Positions 1 to 8,794 of a stretch of 64,000 nucleotides of DNA are shown in pieces. The translations under genes and the position numbers were made by a program. Every line of letters begins with the position of its first letter. Position 1 is the first letter of the stretch. The notes below the pieces were generated by a model. That model had not been told where the DNA came from. It was given only the letters and a program-made list of their open reading frames with translations, and did not search any database. Source of the DNA: Solirubrobacter sp963736505 (GTDB lineage: Bacteria; Actinomycetota; Thermoleophilia; Solirubrobacterales; Solirubrobacteraceae). Location: contig CAVTOZ010000008.1 in the NCBI GenBank assembly GCA_963736505.1, positions 124,001 to 188,000 on the forward strand, given 5' to 3'.

Positions 1-927
<927 letters not shown>

Positions 928-1015
928 TCTGCCCCGCCTGTCCGAGTTCAGCCCCGAAGACCAGCGCCGGATCGACCTCACGATCGCGGTCCGCGACACC
1001 GATGCGCTGCCGAAG

Positions 1016-1900
1016 GTGCCCGAGGCCGGGACCGTCGCCATGCGCGGATCGCGCCGCGTGCAGGTGATGCACAACGGCATGCTGATCGACGAGGGCTGCT
1101 ACCACGGGGCGTGGATGACGGAGATCATCCGCGACCTGCGCGGGCACCACGAGCCGCAGGAGGAGCTCGCCTTCCACGCCGTCGTCGAGCGCCTGAAGGC
1201 CGACACGCCCGCGCCGGTGATGGTCGAGCTCGGCAGCTTCTGGGCCTACTACTCGCTCTGGACCAAGACCGCCAACCCCGAGACGCGCTGCGTCTGCGTC
1301 GAGCCCGACCCGAGCAACCTCGAGGTCGGCCGGCGCAACTTCGAGCTCAACGGCGTGCCGGCGACCTTCGTCCACGCGGCCGTCGGCACGCCGCACGGCG
1401 CGACCGTGAAGATCCGGACGGAGAGCGACAACGCGCTGCGCCCGACGCCGCTCGTCTCGCTCGAAGGTCTGATGCGCGACCAGGGGCTGGAGCGGATCGA
1501 CCTGCTGCTGAGCGACATCCAGGGCGCCGAGACGGAGCTGCTGACCGGCGCGCGCGAGCTGCTGCGCTCAGGGCGCGTGCGCTTCCTCGTGGTCTCGACG
1601 CACCATCACCTGATCACGGGCGACCCGCTCACGCACCAGCGCTGCGTCGAGCTGCTGCGCGAGGCCGGCGCGCACGTGATCACCGAGCACTCGGTGCTCG
1701 AGTCCTGCAGCGGCGACGGCCTGATCGTGGCCTCGATGGACCAGCGCGACACCGACATGACCGTCGAGACGACGATCGTCCGCTCGCGCAACTCGCTGTT
1801 CGGCGAGCCGGAGTACGACCTCGCGCAGGCGCTCAAGCTCAACCCGCGCCACCTCGCGCGGCGCGGTCTGGCGACGGTCCGGCGCGCGCTGCACCGCTGA
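1016..1900 (+). CDS. FkbM-family SAM-dependent methyltransferase
   Basis: The protein of about 294 residues has a SAM-binding region (VMVELGSFWAYYSLW, then CVCVEPDPSNLEVGRRNFELNG) and a later LLLSDIQGAETELL stretch typical of FkbM methyltransferases, which O-methylate sugars or polyketides. The start is doubtful. GTG at 1016 is the first conventional start, but the same frame upstream reads as plausible protein (LSEFSPEDQRRIDLTIAVRD) from about 938, where only CTG is available just after the aminotransferase stop. It is probably co-transcribed with the aminotransferase 90 bases upstream, suggesting a shared glycan-modification role (inference). Confidence 0.8.
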   Translation: MPEAGTVAMRGSRRVQVMHNGMLIDEGCYHGAWMTEIIRDLRGHHEPQEELAFHAVVERLKADTPAPVMVELGSFWAYYSLWTKTANPETRCVCVEPDPSNLEVGRRNFELNGVPATFVHAAVGTPHGATVKIRTESDNALRPTPLVSLEGLMRDQGLERIDLLLSDIQGAETELLTGARELLRSGRVRFLVVSTHHHLITGDPLTHQRCVELLREAGAHVITEHSVLESCSGDGLIVASMDQRDTDMTVETTIVRSRNSLFGEPEYDLAQALKLNPRHLARRGLATVRRALHR

Positions 1901-1918
1901 GCGGACGCGCCCTCTGGC

Positions 1919-2200
1919 TCACAGCGCGAAGGGCCACAGCGCCTCGACCGCGAGCGTCGCCGGCGACGCGAACAGGCGCCCGCCGCGGCGCACCAGCAGC
2001 CCGGCGCGCTCGAGGCCGCCGGCCGCCGCCTCGACCTGCGCGGGCGCCAGCGCGAGCGCGTCGGCGAGCTCCGCGACCCCGTCGCCGTGCGGCGGCGGCG
2101 TGACGGCGAGCTCGAGCAGCAGGCGGCGCTGATGCTCGAACGGCGGGGTGCCGGGGCGGGCGACGCCTGCGGGCGTACCGGCGCTACGGTGCGGGTGCAT
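1919..2200 (-). CDS. Small winged-helix-like protein
   Basis: A 93-residue protein whose middle part (LLLELAVTPPPHGDGVAELADALALAP, broken here by a turn, then VEAAAGGLERAGLLVRRGGRLF) reads like a MarR/ArsR-type winged helix: two helices, a recognition helix and a beta wing. The start is well supported because AGGAGG lies ten bases before ATG 2200. There is no partner domain, so it may be a small transcriptional regulator. It is divergent from the isomerase-like gene at 2350. The precise family is not recognised. Confidence 0.6.
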   Translation of the reverse strand: MHPHRSAGTPAGVARPGTPPFEHQRRLLLELAVTPPPHGDGVAELADALALAPAQVEAAAGGLERAGLLVRRGGRLFASPATLAVEALWPFAL

Positions 2201-2222
2201 CGGAGAGTTTCCTCCTGTGCCG

Positions 2223-2253
2223 GCCCCGGGGGCGTTGGCGCGTCGCCCGGGGC
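2223..2253 (-). promoter_or_regulatory. GC-rich leader hairpin before the winged-helix gene
   Basis: GCCCCGGG at 2223-2230 pairs perfectly with CCCGGGGC at 2246-2253. On the minus strand this stem sits directly upstream of the AGGAGG ribosome binding site of the gene ending at 1919. It could act as a leader structure affecting translation or simply be GC-rich chance pairing. Confidence 0.35.
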
Positions 2254-2349
2254 GCTCTTTGTGGGTGTGTGCAGGAACTTAGCGGGGGGAGCGGACGGTG
2301 GGGCGGCGCCGGCCACGCGCGCCGCGGCCGCAAGTGATTGAATCTCTCG

Positions 2350-3213
2350 ATGGCTTCGATCCGGCTCGCGGGCGGCCCGGTCTCGTGGGGCGTCGACTTC
2401 GCGCACGATCCCGCCAACCCGCCGCCGGCGGACGTGCTCGACGGGATCGCCGGCGCGGGCCTCGAGTGGCTCGAGCTCGGCCCGGTCTCCTACCTGCCGC
2501 CGGGCGCGCTCGCCGGGCGGCCGCTGACGGCCGTCGGGACGTTCGTGTTCGACGACTTCCACCGCCCCGCCGCCCGCGACGACGTGCTCGCCGCCACCGA
2601 CGCCGCGCTCGACGCGATCGCCGCGGCCGGCGGCGCGCTGCTCGTGCTGATCGACCGCCCGTCGCCTGTTCGTGCGGCGACCGCCGGCCGCTCGGACGCC
2701 GCGCCGAGGCTGGACGCGCGCGCGTGGGCGGCGCTGCTGGACACGCTGCGCCGCGCCGCCGAGCGGGCCGCGGCGCGCGGCATCCGGCCGGTCGTGCACC
2801 CGCACGCCGGCGGCTACGTCGAGTTCGCCGACGAGATCGACCGCCTCCTGGACGCGATCCCCGCCGGCGAGCTCGGCCTGTGCCTCGACAGCGGGCACGC
2901 GCTGTACGCCGGAGACGACCCGGCCGAGCTGATCCGGCGCCACGCGCGCCGGCTCGAGCACCTGCACCTCAAGGACGTCGCCGCGCCCGTCCTCGCGCGC
3001 GGGCTCGGCTTCTGGGACGCGGTCGAAGCGGGCGTGTTCTGCCCCGTCGGCGACGGCGCGCTCGAGCTCGCCGGCGTGCGCGCCGCGCTCGACGAGGCCG
3101 GCTACGCCGGGTTCGCGACCGTCGAGCAGGACCGCCGCCCCGGCTCGCCGGGGCGTCCGGAGGACGACCTGCGGCGCAGCGTCGCCCGGCTCCGCGCCGC
3201 CGGGATCGGCTGA
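2350..3213 (+). CDS. Sugar phosphate isomerase/epimerase (xylose isomerase-like TIM barrel)
   Basis: A 287-residue AP-endonuclease-2-type TIM barrel. It starts with MASIRLAGGPVSWGVDF, has a family-typical HPHAGGYVE strand, LCLDSGHALYAGDD and HLHLKDV, and ends with the metal-ligand glutamate strand TVEQDRRPG. These positions supply the acidic and histidine ligands of the divalent metal site. Relatives include IolE/IolI inosose-processing enzymes, tagatose epimerases and hydroxypyruvate isomerases; nothing nearby fixes the substrate. ATG 2350 was chosen over the TTG at 2338 because it matches the usual N-terminus. Confidence 0.82.
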   Translation: MASIRLAGGPVSWGVDFAHDPANPPPADVLDGIAGAGLEWLELGPVSYLPPGALAGRPLTAVGTFVFDDFHRPAARDDVLAATDAALDAIAAAGGALLVLIDRPSPVRAATAGRSDAAPRLDARAWAALLDTLRRAAERAAARGIRPVVHPHAGGYVEFADEIDRLLDAIPAGELGLCLDSGHALYAGDDPAELIRRHARRLEHLHLKDVAAPVLARGLGFWDAVEAGVFCPVGDGALELAGVRAALDEAGYAGFATVEQDRRPGSPGRPEDDLRRSVARLRAAGIG

Positions 3214-3250
3214 CACTTCTCGCTCATTGGAGGTTGGCAGTCTCGTCGGC

Positions 3251-4696
3251 ATGGCCTCCCAGTACCTGCCGCCGAACCCGGCCGCGCTCGCCCGGATCGA
3301 CCACGTCGTCGTCCTGATGCTGGAGAACCGGTCGTTCGACAACCTGCTCGGCTGGCTCTACGACGCCGCTCCCCCGCCCCGCGGCCAGGCCTTCCAAGGC
3401 CTCCGGCGCGAGCTGTGGTGCCCGCTCTCGAACGTCGACCCGGACGGCATCCCGTTCGTCGAGAAGGTCTACGTGCGCAAGAACGGCGATCCGGCGCCGG
3501 CGAGCTTCCGGCACCCGGACCCCGATCCCGGCGAAGGCTTCCGCAACACGAACGACCAGCTGTTCGGGCACTACGAGGTGCCGGACCTGTACCCGCCCAG
3601 CCCCGCGTGCCTCGGCTTCGTCGACAACTACGCGCGAGCGATGCTCTACGGCTCGTACGCGTTCGGGGATCCGCCCGCAGACCCGCGCTCGATCATGACC
3701 GCGTACACGCCCGAGCAGGTACCGGTGCTGAGCACGCTCGCGCGCGAGTTCGCGGTCTGCGACGAGTGGTACTGCTCGGTGCCGAGCCAGACGCTGCCTA
3801 ACCGGGACTTCGTCCATGCCGCGACCTCCGGCGGGCAGGTCAACAACCGCCCGCAGCCCGACTGCGACGCGGTCACCGTGTTCAACCGCCTGCAGGCCGC
3901 GTCGCTGCCGTGGCGCGTCTACTCCGGCACGTCGGCCGGCAAGCCGTTCTCGCTCACGCGCCTGATCATGACCCAGCTGCACGACCCGTCGCTGGACGCG
4001 AGCTTCCTCCCGATCGAGCGCTTCGCGACCGACGCCGCCGCCGGCGACCTCCCGAGCTACGCCTTCCTCGAGCCGCAGCTCTCAGGGCCCGGGCAGGACG
4101 ACCAGCACCCGAACGCCGACATGCGCCCGGGCGAGAAGCTGATCGCCTCGGTCTATGACGCGGTGTCGTCCTCCCCGCTGTGGCAGAAGACGCTGCTCGT
4201 GATCACCTACGACGAGCACGGCGGCTGCTACGACCACGTGCCGCCGCCGGGCAACGCGACGCCGCCCGACGGCTATCCGGGCGCACCCGGGCAGCTCGGG
4301 TTCCGCTTCAACCGCTTCGGCGTCCGCGTGCCCGCCGTGCTCGTGTCGCCCTACATCGCGGCGGGCACGGTCGCGCGACCGAAGGGCTCGGTGCCGTTCG
4401 ACCACAGCTCGGTCGCCGCCACGGTCCTGCGCCGCTTCAAGCTCGACGCGCTCACCAAGCGCGACCACGCGGCGCCGGACCTGAGCTGCGTGCTCACGCT
4501 CGACGCCCCGCGCGCCGACGTGCCGGCGGTGACGCCGCTCGACTGGACGGCGCCGGGCCACGGCGGCGAGAACGACCTCCAGCACATCGTGGCCGACACG
4601 CTGGCGCGGATGGGCGGCATCGAGCCTCCGAGCCCGCCTCACATGACGGCGTTCATCCATGAGCAGTACGCGCGCCATTTCGGCGCAGGAGCCTGA
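3251..4696 (+). CDS. Phosphoesterase, non-haemolytic phospholipase C type
   Basis: A 481-residue protein of the phosphoesterase family PF04185 (alkaline phosphatase superfamily). The N-terminal VVVLMLENRSFDNLLG carries the metal-binding glutamate and asparagine. The middle has SVPSQTLPNRDFVHAATSGG, and the C-terminal half has TYDEHGGCYDHVPPPG with the second metal-ligand set, so all hallmark motifs are intact. Relatives hydrolyse phosphatidylcholine or other phosphodiesters. There is no Sec or Tat signal, unlike pathogen phospholipases C, so a cytoplasmic or atypically exported enzyme is implied. GGAGG at 3229-3233 precedes the chosen ATG. Confidence 0.88.
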   Translation: MASQYLPPNPAALARIDHVVVLMLENRSFDNLLGWLYDAAPPPRGQAFQGLRRELWCPLSNVDPDGIPFVEKVYVRKNGDPAPASFRHPDPDPGEGFRNTNDQLFGHYEVPDLYPPSPACLGFVDNYARAMLYGSYAFGDPPADPRSIMTAYTPEQVPVLSTLAREFAVCDEWYCSVPSQTLPNRDFVHAATSGGQVNNRPQPDCDAVTVFNRLQAASLPWRVYSGTSAGKPFSLTRLIMTQLHDPSLDASFLPIERFATDAAAGDLPSYAFLEPQLSGPGQDDQHPNADMRPGEKLIASVYDAVSSSPLWQKTLLVITYDEHGGCYDHVPPPGNATPPDGYPGAPGQLGFRFNRFGVRVPAVLVSPYIAAGTVARPKGSVPFDHSSVAATVLRRFKLDALTKRDHAAPDLSCVLTLDAPRADVPAVTPLDWTAPGHGGENDLQHIVADTLARMGGIEPPSPPHMTAFIHEQYARHFGAGA

Positions 4697-4737
4697 GAAC
4701 GGCTCACGTTCTCGGCCTAGCCGCCGATCTCCGTGGC

Positions 4738-6348
4738 GTGGGCCGCACCGTCGCACCGAGCACCAGCGTCGCCGAGCACTTCGACGCGGCGTTCGACGAC
4801 GCGCCGATCGGGATGGCGCTGTTCAACTGCGCGGGCGAGTACGTCCGGGTCAACGACGCGCTCTGCACCCTGCTGGATCGCGCGCCGGAGCAGCTGATCG
4901 GCCGCCGCGACCAGGAGCTCACGCACCCCGACGACCGCGCGGCGGACCTCGTCGCCGCCGAGGAGATCTTCGCCGGCCTCAAGCGTACGTTCCAGTGCGA
5001 GAAGCGGTTCGTGCGGCCCGACGGCAAGATCGTCTGGGCGCTGGCCAACCTGACGTTCCTGCGCGACGACGAAGGCCGCCCGTTGAGCTGGGTGGGTCAG
5101 TTCCAGGACATCACGTCCCGGCGCGCCACCGAGGAGGCGCTGCGCGCGAGCGAGCGCCGCCACCGGCTGATCGTTCGCAACCTCCCGGGCGCCGGCGTCG
5201 TGCTCTACGACCGCGATCTGTGCTGCGTCCTGATCGAAGGCCGTCACATGGAGGACACGGGCGCGATCACGTCCGACTTCACCGGGCGGCCCATGCACGA
5301 GATCGTCTCGCCCGAGCTGCTGGAGCTGCTCGAGCCCGCCGCGCGCCGGGCGCTCGAGGGCGAGCACGGCCTGTTCGAGGCGTTCTCGCCGGCGACCCAG
5401 CGGTACATCAGCGCGCACGTCATCCCGCACCGCGAGGTCGACGGCGAGATCGCGGGCGTGCTCGTGGCCGTGCGCGACATCTCCGAGCAGCGCGCCGCCG
5501 AGCGCGCCGAGCACGACGCCGAGGAGCGCTTCCAGCTCGCGTTCGAGAACGCGCCGATCGGGATCGCGCTCGTCAGCCCCGAGGGTCACTGGCTGCGGGT
5601 CAACCACCGCTTGTGCGAGATGCTCGGGTACGCCGAGACCGACCTGCTCGGGTCGACGTTCCAGGAGATCACGCATCCCGACGACCTCGACAGCGACCTC
5701 GAGCAGGTGCGGCGGATGCTGGACGGCGAGATCCGCAGCTACGAGATGGAGAAGCGCTACCGGCGCGCCGATGGCTCGCTGATCTGGATCCTGCTCTCGG
5801 TCTCGCTCGCGCGCGACGCGGCCGGCGAGCCGCTGTACTTCATCTCGCAGCTGCAGGACATCGACGAGCGCAAGCGCGTCTTCGGCGAGCTCGAGCACCA
5901 CGCGCACCACGACGCGCTCACCGGGCTGCTGAACCGGCGGGCGTGGGACACCGAGCTCGCCCGCGCGATCGCCGAGGCCGAGCACGCCCGGCGGCCGCTG
6001 GCGGTCGTCCTGATCGACCTCAACGACTTCAAGAAGGTCAACGACACGCACGGGCACGCCGCCGGCGATGAGGTGCTGCGCGATGCCGCCGACACCTGGC
6101 GGTCGCATCTGCGCGACGGCGACCGGCTCGCGCGGCTCGGCGGCGACGAGTTCGCGGTGCTGCTCGCGGGCGCCGGCGTCGAGCAGGTCGACGACATCAT
6201 CGATCGGCTCCGGCACGGTCTCTCCCACGTCGCGGGCGCCGCGATCGGGATCGCGCACCGCGAGACGGGCGAGTCCGCGAGCGGCCTGATGCAGCGTGCC
6301 GACGAGGCGCTGTACGCCGACAAGGCGCGCACCGCCGCGAAGGTCTGA
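4738..6348 (+). CDS. Diguanylate cyclase with three PAS domains
   Basis: A 536-residue soluble sensor that should make cyclic di-GMP from GTP. PAS domains occupy roughly residues 12-125, 135-250 and 262-385. The first and third are clearly related (FDDAPIGMALF / FENAPIGIALV, and both with an HPDD motif). The GGDEF domain follows: LTGLLNRRAWD, DLNDFKKVNDTHGH and an intact GGDEF at residues 468-472. An RDGD inhibitory I-site lies five residues before it, so product inhibition is expected. There is no EAL domain and no membrane segment. The start is GTG. It is probably its own transcription unit. Confidence 0.92.
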   Translation: MGRTVAPSTSVAEHFDAAFDDAPIGMALFNCAGEYVRVNDALCTLLDRAPEQLIGRRDQELTHPDDRAADLVAAEEIFAGLKRTFQCEKRFVRPDGKIVWALANLTFLRDDEGRPLSWVGQFQDITSRRATEEALRASERRHRLIVRNLPGAGVVLYDRDLCCVLIEGRHMEDTGAITSDFTGRPMHEIVSPELLELLEPAARRALEGEHGLFEAFSPATQRYISAHVIPHREVDGEIAGVLVAVRDISEQRAAERAEHDAEERFQLAFENAPIGIALVSPEGHWLRVNHRLCEMLGYAETDLLGSTFQEITHPDDLDSDLEQVRRMLDGEIRSYEMEKRYRRADGSLIWILLSVSLARDAAGEPLYFISQLQDIDERKRVFGELEHHAHHDALTGLLNRRAWDTELARAIAEAEHARRPLAVVLIDLNDFKKVNDTHGHAAGDEVLRDAADTWRSHLRDGDRLARLGGDEFAVLLAGAGVEQVDDIIDRLRHGLSHVAGAAIGIAHRETGESASGLMQRADEALYADKARTAAKV

Positions 6349-6354
6349 GCGCCC

Positions 6355-7320
6355 TCAGCGGCGAGCCGCGCCGAGCCGGCCGAGCGCTCGGTCGTAGCCG
6401 CTCCCGATGGCGCACTGCAGCGCGCCCAGCACCGGCGCGCGATCGCCGAGGATGCCCAGCTCGACCGTCATCCCGGCGCTCGCGACGCGCGCGTGGCGGT
6501 CCAGCGCCGCGGTGATGCCGGCGATCAGCTCGAAGCCGGCGAGCTCGCCGCCGATCACGACCGCCGCCGGGTTGAGCGCCTCGCAGACCGCGGCCAGCGC
6601 GTGGCCGATCGCGTGGCCGGCGTCGTCGAACGCCTGCACGGCGGCGGGATGACCTTCGGCGAGCAGCAGCCGCACGCCCGGCAGCGTCAGCGTCGGCGTG
6701 ATCGTCGTGCGCAGCCGGTCCAGCAGCGCGCCCGCGGACGCGACCGTCTGCAGGCAGCCGCGGTTGCCGCAGTCGCAGACCGTGCCGCGCGGATCGACCT
6801 GCACGTGGCCGAGCGCGCCCGCGAGCCCGGAGGCGCCGCGATGGAGCCGGCCGTCGAGCACGAGCCCCGCGCCGAGGCTCCACGACGCGTCGACGTAGAC
6901 GATGTCGCGCAGCCCGTGCGCGGCGCCGCGCGCGAGCTCGCCCAGCGCGCCGAGGTTGGCGTCGTGGTCGACGTCGACCGGCGTGCCGAGCCGGCGCGCG
7001 AGCTCTTCCCCCCACTCGGGCGAGGCGTCGCTGTCGCGCGGGATCGCGAGCGCGGCGGCGACCAGGCGCCCGCGCGCGATCCCGGCGCCGGCCAGCGCCT
7101 CCTCGGCCAGCGCCACCGCCGTGCCGACCGCGTCCGCGCCCGCGCCGGCGGCGTGCCGCTCGGCGCACGCAGCGCCCGACAGCTCCGACACGGCGACCCG
7201 CACCCCGTTCGCTCCGAAGGCGACGCCGAGCGCGCCGGCGGCCGGGTCCAGCGCCAGCAGCCCTGACGGGCTCGGCGGGCGGCTGACCTCGTGAAGATCG
7301 TGGAGCGATGCCATTGTCAT
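6355..7320 (-). CDS. ROK-family protein lacking its DNA-binding domain
   Basis: The 321-residue product has a complete ROK sugar-kinase fold: LLALDPAAGALGVAFG, the catalytic VDHDANLGALGE, GLAGALGHVQVDP and the zinc motif CDCGNRGCLQT. ROK repressors of the NagC/XylR type begin with a short leader such as SLHDLRRINR and then a 60-70 residue winged helix before the GRPP-LLALDP junction. Here MASLHDLHEV runs straight into SRPPSPSG, so the helix-turn-helix appears deleted in frame. The product may be an inactive repressor relic or a sugar kinase. A perfect 14-bp palindrome overlaps its promoter. ATG 7314 is an alternative start. Confidence 0.75.
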   Translation of the reverse strand: MTMASLHDLHEVSRPPSPSGLLALDPAAGALGVAFGANGVRVAVSELSGAACAERHAAGAGADAVGTAVALAEEALAGAGIARGRLVAAALAIPRDSDASPEWGEELARRLGTPVDVDHDANLGALGELARGAAHGLRDIVYVDASWSLGAGLVLDGRLHRGASGLAGALGHVQVDPRGTVCDCGNRGCLQTVASAGALLDRLRTTITPTLTLPGVRLLLAEGHPAAVQAFDDAGHAIGHALAAVCEALNPAAVVIGGELAGFELIAGITAALDRHARVASAGMTVELGILGDRAPVLGALQCAIGSGYDRALGRLGAARR

Positions 7321-7328
7321 GACGTGGG

Positions 7329-7342
7329 TGACAACGTTGTCA
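7329..7342. promoter_or_regulatory. LacI/ROK-type operator palindrome
   Basis: TGACAACGTTGTCA is a perfect 14-base palindrome with a central CG, the shape of LacI-family and some ROK operators. On the minus strand it overlaps a TTGACA hexamer only about ten bases upstream of the ROK start, where a bound repressor would block transcription. The ROK protein seems to have lost its own DNA-binding domain, so another regulator may use the site. Confidence 0.65.
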
Positions 7343-7382
7343 ACCCCACTGCCGTCCAGTAGATCACACGCTTTCGCGCGCG

Positions 7383-7698
7383 TCAAGGCGCCAACGGGGG
7401 GGCCGCGAGCGCGGCGAGCAGGTCGAGCCGCCAGTCGTTGCAGCGCATGAAGCTCCCGGACGGGAACTCGAACTCCGAGTCCCCGAGCAAGGTGAAGCCG
7501 AGCGCACGGCAGATCGCGTTGGAGGTCGGCGAGGATCCGGAACTGCGGATCGGCGATCGCCAGGTAGCGCGCGTGGCGCGCGGCGATCTTCTCGCGCGAC
7601 TCAGGGCCGCCGAGGTGCTCCATCATCGCCGGGTCGCCCAGCAGCCGCTCGAGCAGCGGGAGGTCGCCCTCGCCCCACGGCTCGATCGCGACGCGCAC
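7383..7698 (-). pseudogene. GNAT acetyltransferase with internal deletion
   Basis: The GTG at 7698 directly follows the sigma-factor stop (TGAGTG) and begins a normal GNAT N-terminus (VAIEPWGEGDLPLLERLLGD, then an HLGGPES segment) up to ADPQFRI. The typical GNAT end follows in another frame: PTSNAICRALGF, then SFMRCNDWRLDLLAAL, stopping at TGA 7383-7385. The acetyl-CoA-binding centre, about 70-80 residues, is missing between these parts. The gene therefore cannot make a functional acetyltransferase as written. The first frame instead reads on into the ROK gene, giving a spurious long fusion frame. Confidence 0.8.
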
Positions 7699-8526
7699 TC
7701 AGGCGACGGTAGTGCGGATCAGGTCGATCGTCACGATCCGGCCGTCCGCCACGGTGAAGCCGGTGACGGTCGCGAGGCCGTCGGGGCCTTCCATGTAGAT
7801 CCCGGCGGCGCCGTTGACGAGCCCGATCCGGCAGCTCGGCGCGAAGCGCGGTCCCTGGCGGGCCGCGACGCGCGCCACGTTCTCGGCGCCGCTGTAGCTC
7901 AGCGGATGCGCCCCGCTGATGCGGAACACGACGTCCGGCGCGAGGACCTCGAGCAGTGCGTCGAAGTCGCCCGCGCGCGAGGCGGCGAGGAACGCGCCGA
8001 CCACCTCGCGCTGACGCGCCAGGTCGGCGTCCGGCGCCGGGGCGGCGCCGCGCACGCGCCGCCGCGCGCGGCTGGCGAGCTGGCGCGCCGCGGCCGGCGT
8101 CCGGTCGACCATCGGCGCGATCTCGTCGAACGGCACCGCGAACATGTCGTGCAGCACGAACGCGAGCCGCTCGGCCGGCGACAGCGTCTCGAGCACGACG
8201 AGCAGCGCGAGCCCGACCGAGTCGGCCAGCAGGGCCTCCTGGACGGGATCGGCCCGCCCGTCGGTGCTCACGATCGGCTCCGGCGTGTGGTCCTCGTGGC
8301 GCGCCCGGCGCGCGCGCAGCATGTCGATGCAGACGCGGCCGACGACCGTGGTCAGCCAGCCGCCGAGGTTCGCGATCGCGTCCGCGTCGGAGCGGCTCAG
8401 GCGCAGCCACGCCTCCTGCACGGCGTCCTCGGCCTCCCCCACCGAGCCCAGCATGCGGTAGGCGACCGCCTGCAGCTGCGGGCGGTGGGATTCGAACTGC
8501 TCGGCTTGCACCATCTCGTCAGGCAT
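7699..8526 (-). CDS. ECF sigma factor with SnoaL-like C-terminal domain (SigJ/ECF41 type)
   Basis: A 275-residue sigma factor. Region 2 covers FESHRPQLQAVAYRMLGSV, DAVQEAWLRLSR and LGGWLTTVVGRVCIDMLR; region 4 covers LSPAERLAFVLHDMF, FDEIAPMV and AARQLASRARRR. The last 100 residues form a SnoaL/NTF2-like domain (VVGAFLAASRAGDFDALLEVL) that in this class controls the sigma factor instead of an anti-sigma partner. ATG 8526 gives the family-typical start. Upstream in-frame codons to 8598 overlap the neighbouring divergent gene and are unlikely to be used. Confidence 0.88.
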   Translation of the reverse strand: MPDEMVQAEQFESHRPQLQAVAYRMLGSVGEAEDAVQEAWLRLSRSDADAIANLGGWLTTVVGRVCIDMLRARRARHEDHTPEPIVSTDGRADPVQEALLADSVGLALLVVLETLSPAERLAFVLHDMFAVPFDEIAPMVDRTPAAARQLASRARRRVRGAAPAPDADLARQREVVGAFLAASRAGDFDALLEVLAPDVVFRISGAHPLSYSGAENVARVAARQGPRFAPSCRIGLVNGAAGIYMEGPDGLATVTGFTVADGRIVTIDLIRTTVA

Positions 8527-8596
8527 ACACAGCCCTGACGGATCCCGGCCGGCGGATGTGACCGGCGCCCTCATGAGCCGGGCGTACGCTCCCGCC

Positions 8597-8794
8597 ATGC
8601 CCTTGGTCTGGAAGCCCAGCGATCAGCTGCCCGCGTCGGCCGTGCTCGACGTGCTCCTCGAGGCCCACGCCGAGTGCGGCGAGGACGAGACGTACGGGAT
8701 CGAGTACGTGGTCGAGAAGGTGTACGGCGTGAAGATGTTCAACGCGCTCGCCGCCGGCGAGGAGATCACCGACGCTCATTACGCCGACGGCTAG
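8597..8794 (+). CDS. Small conserved-looking acidic protein, unknown
   Basis: A 65-residue soluble acidic protein beginning MPLVWKPSDQLPASAVLDVL, followed by a helical stretch ending EYVVEKVYGVKMF. I do not recognise a family. Codon use is like its neighbours, and it fits exactly between the divergent sigma factor and the convergent glutamate decarboxylase, overlapping the latter's stop by four bases. Upstream ATGs at 8558 and 8573 would add up to 13 residues, but the chosen start begins at the first protein-like segment. It is probably real, but of unknown function. Confidence 0.5.
   Translation: MPLVWKPSDQLPASAVLDVLLEAHAECGEDETYGIEYVVEKVYGVKMFNALAAGEEITDAHYADG

Noticed and set aside
6355..7698. 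A 447-residue GNAT-ROK fusion protein
   Set aside because: The junction reads through a deleted GNAT gene in the wrong frame and through the ROK promoter palindrome; two separate genes fit better.
8488..8505. GTGGGATTCGAACTG, resembling the T-loop end of a reverse-strand tRNA
   Set aside because: It lies inside the N-terminal coding sequence of the ECF sigma factor (QAEQFESHRPQL) and no acceptor or anticodon stem can be formed around it.
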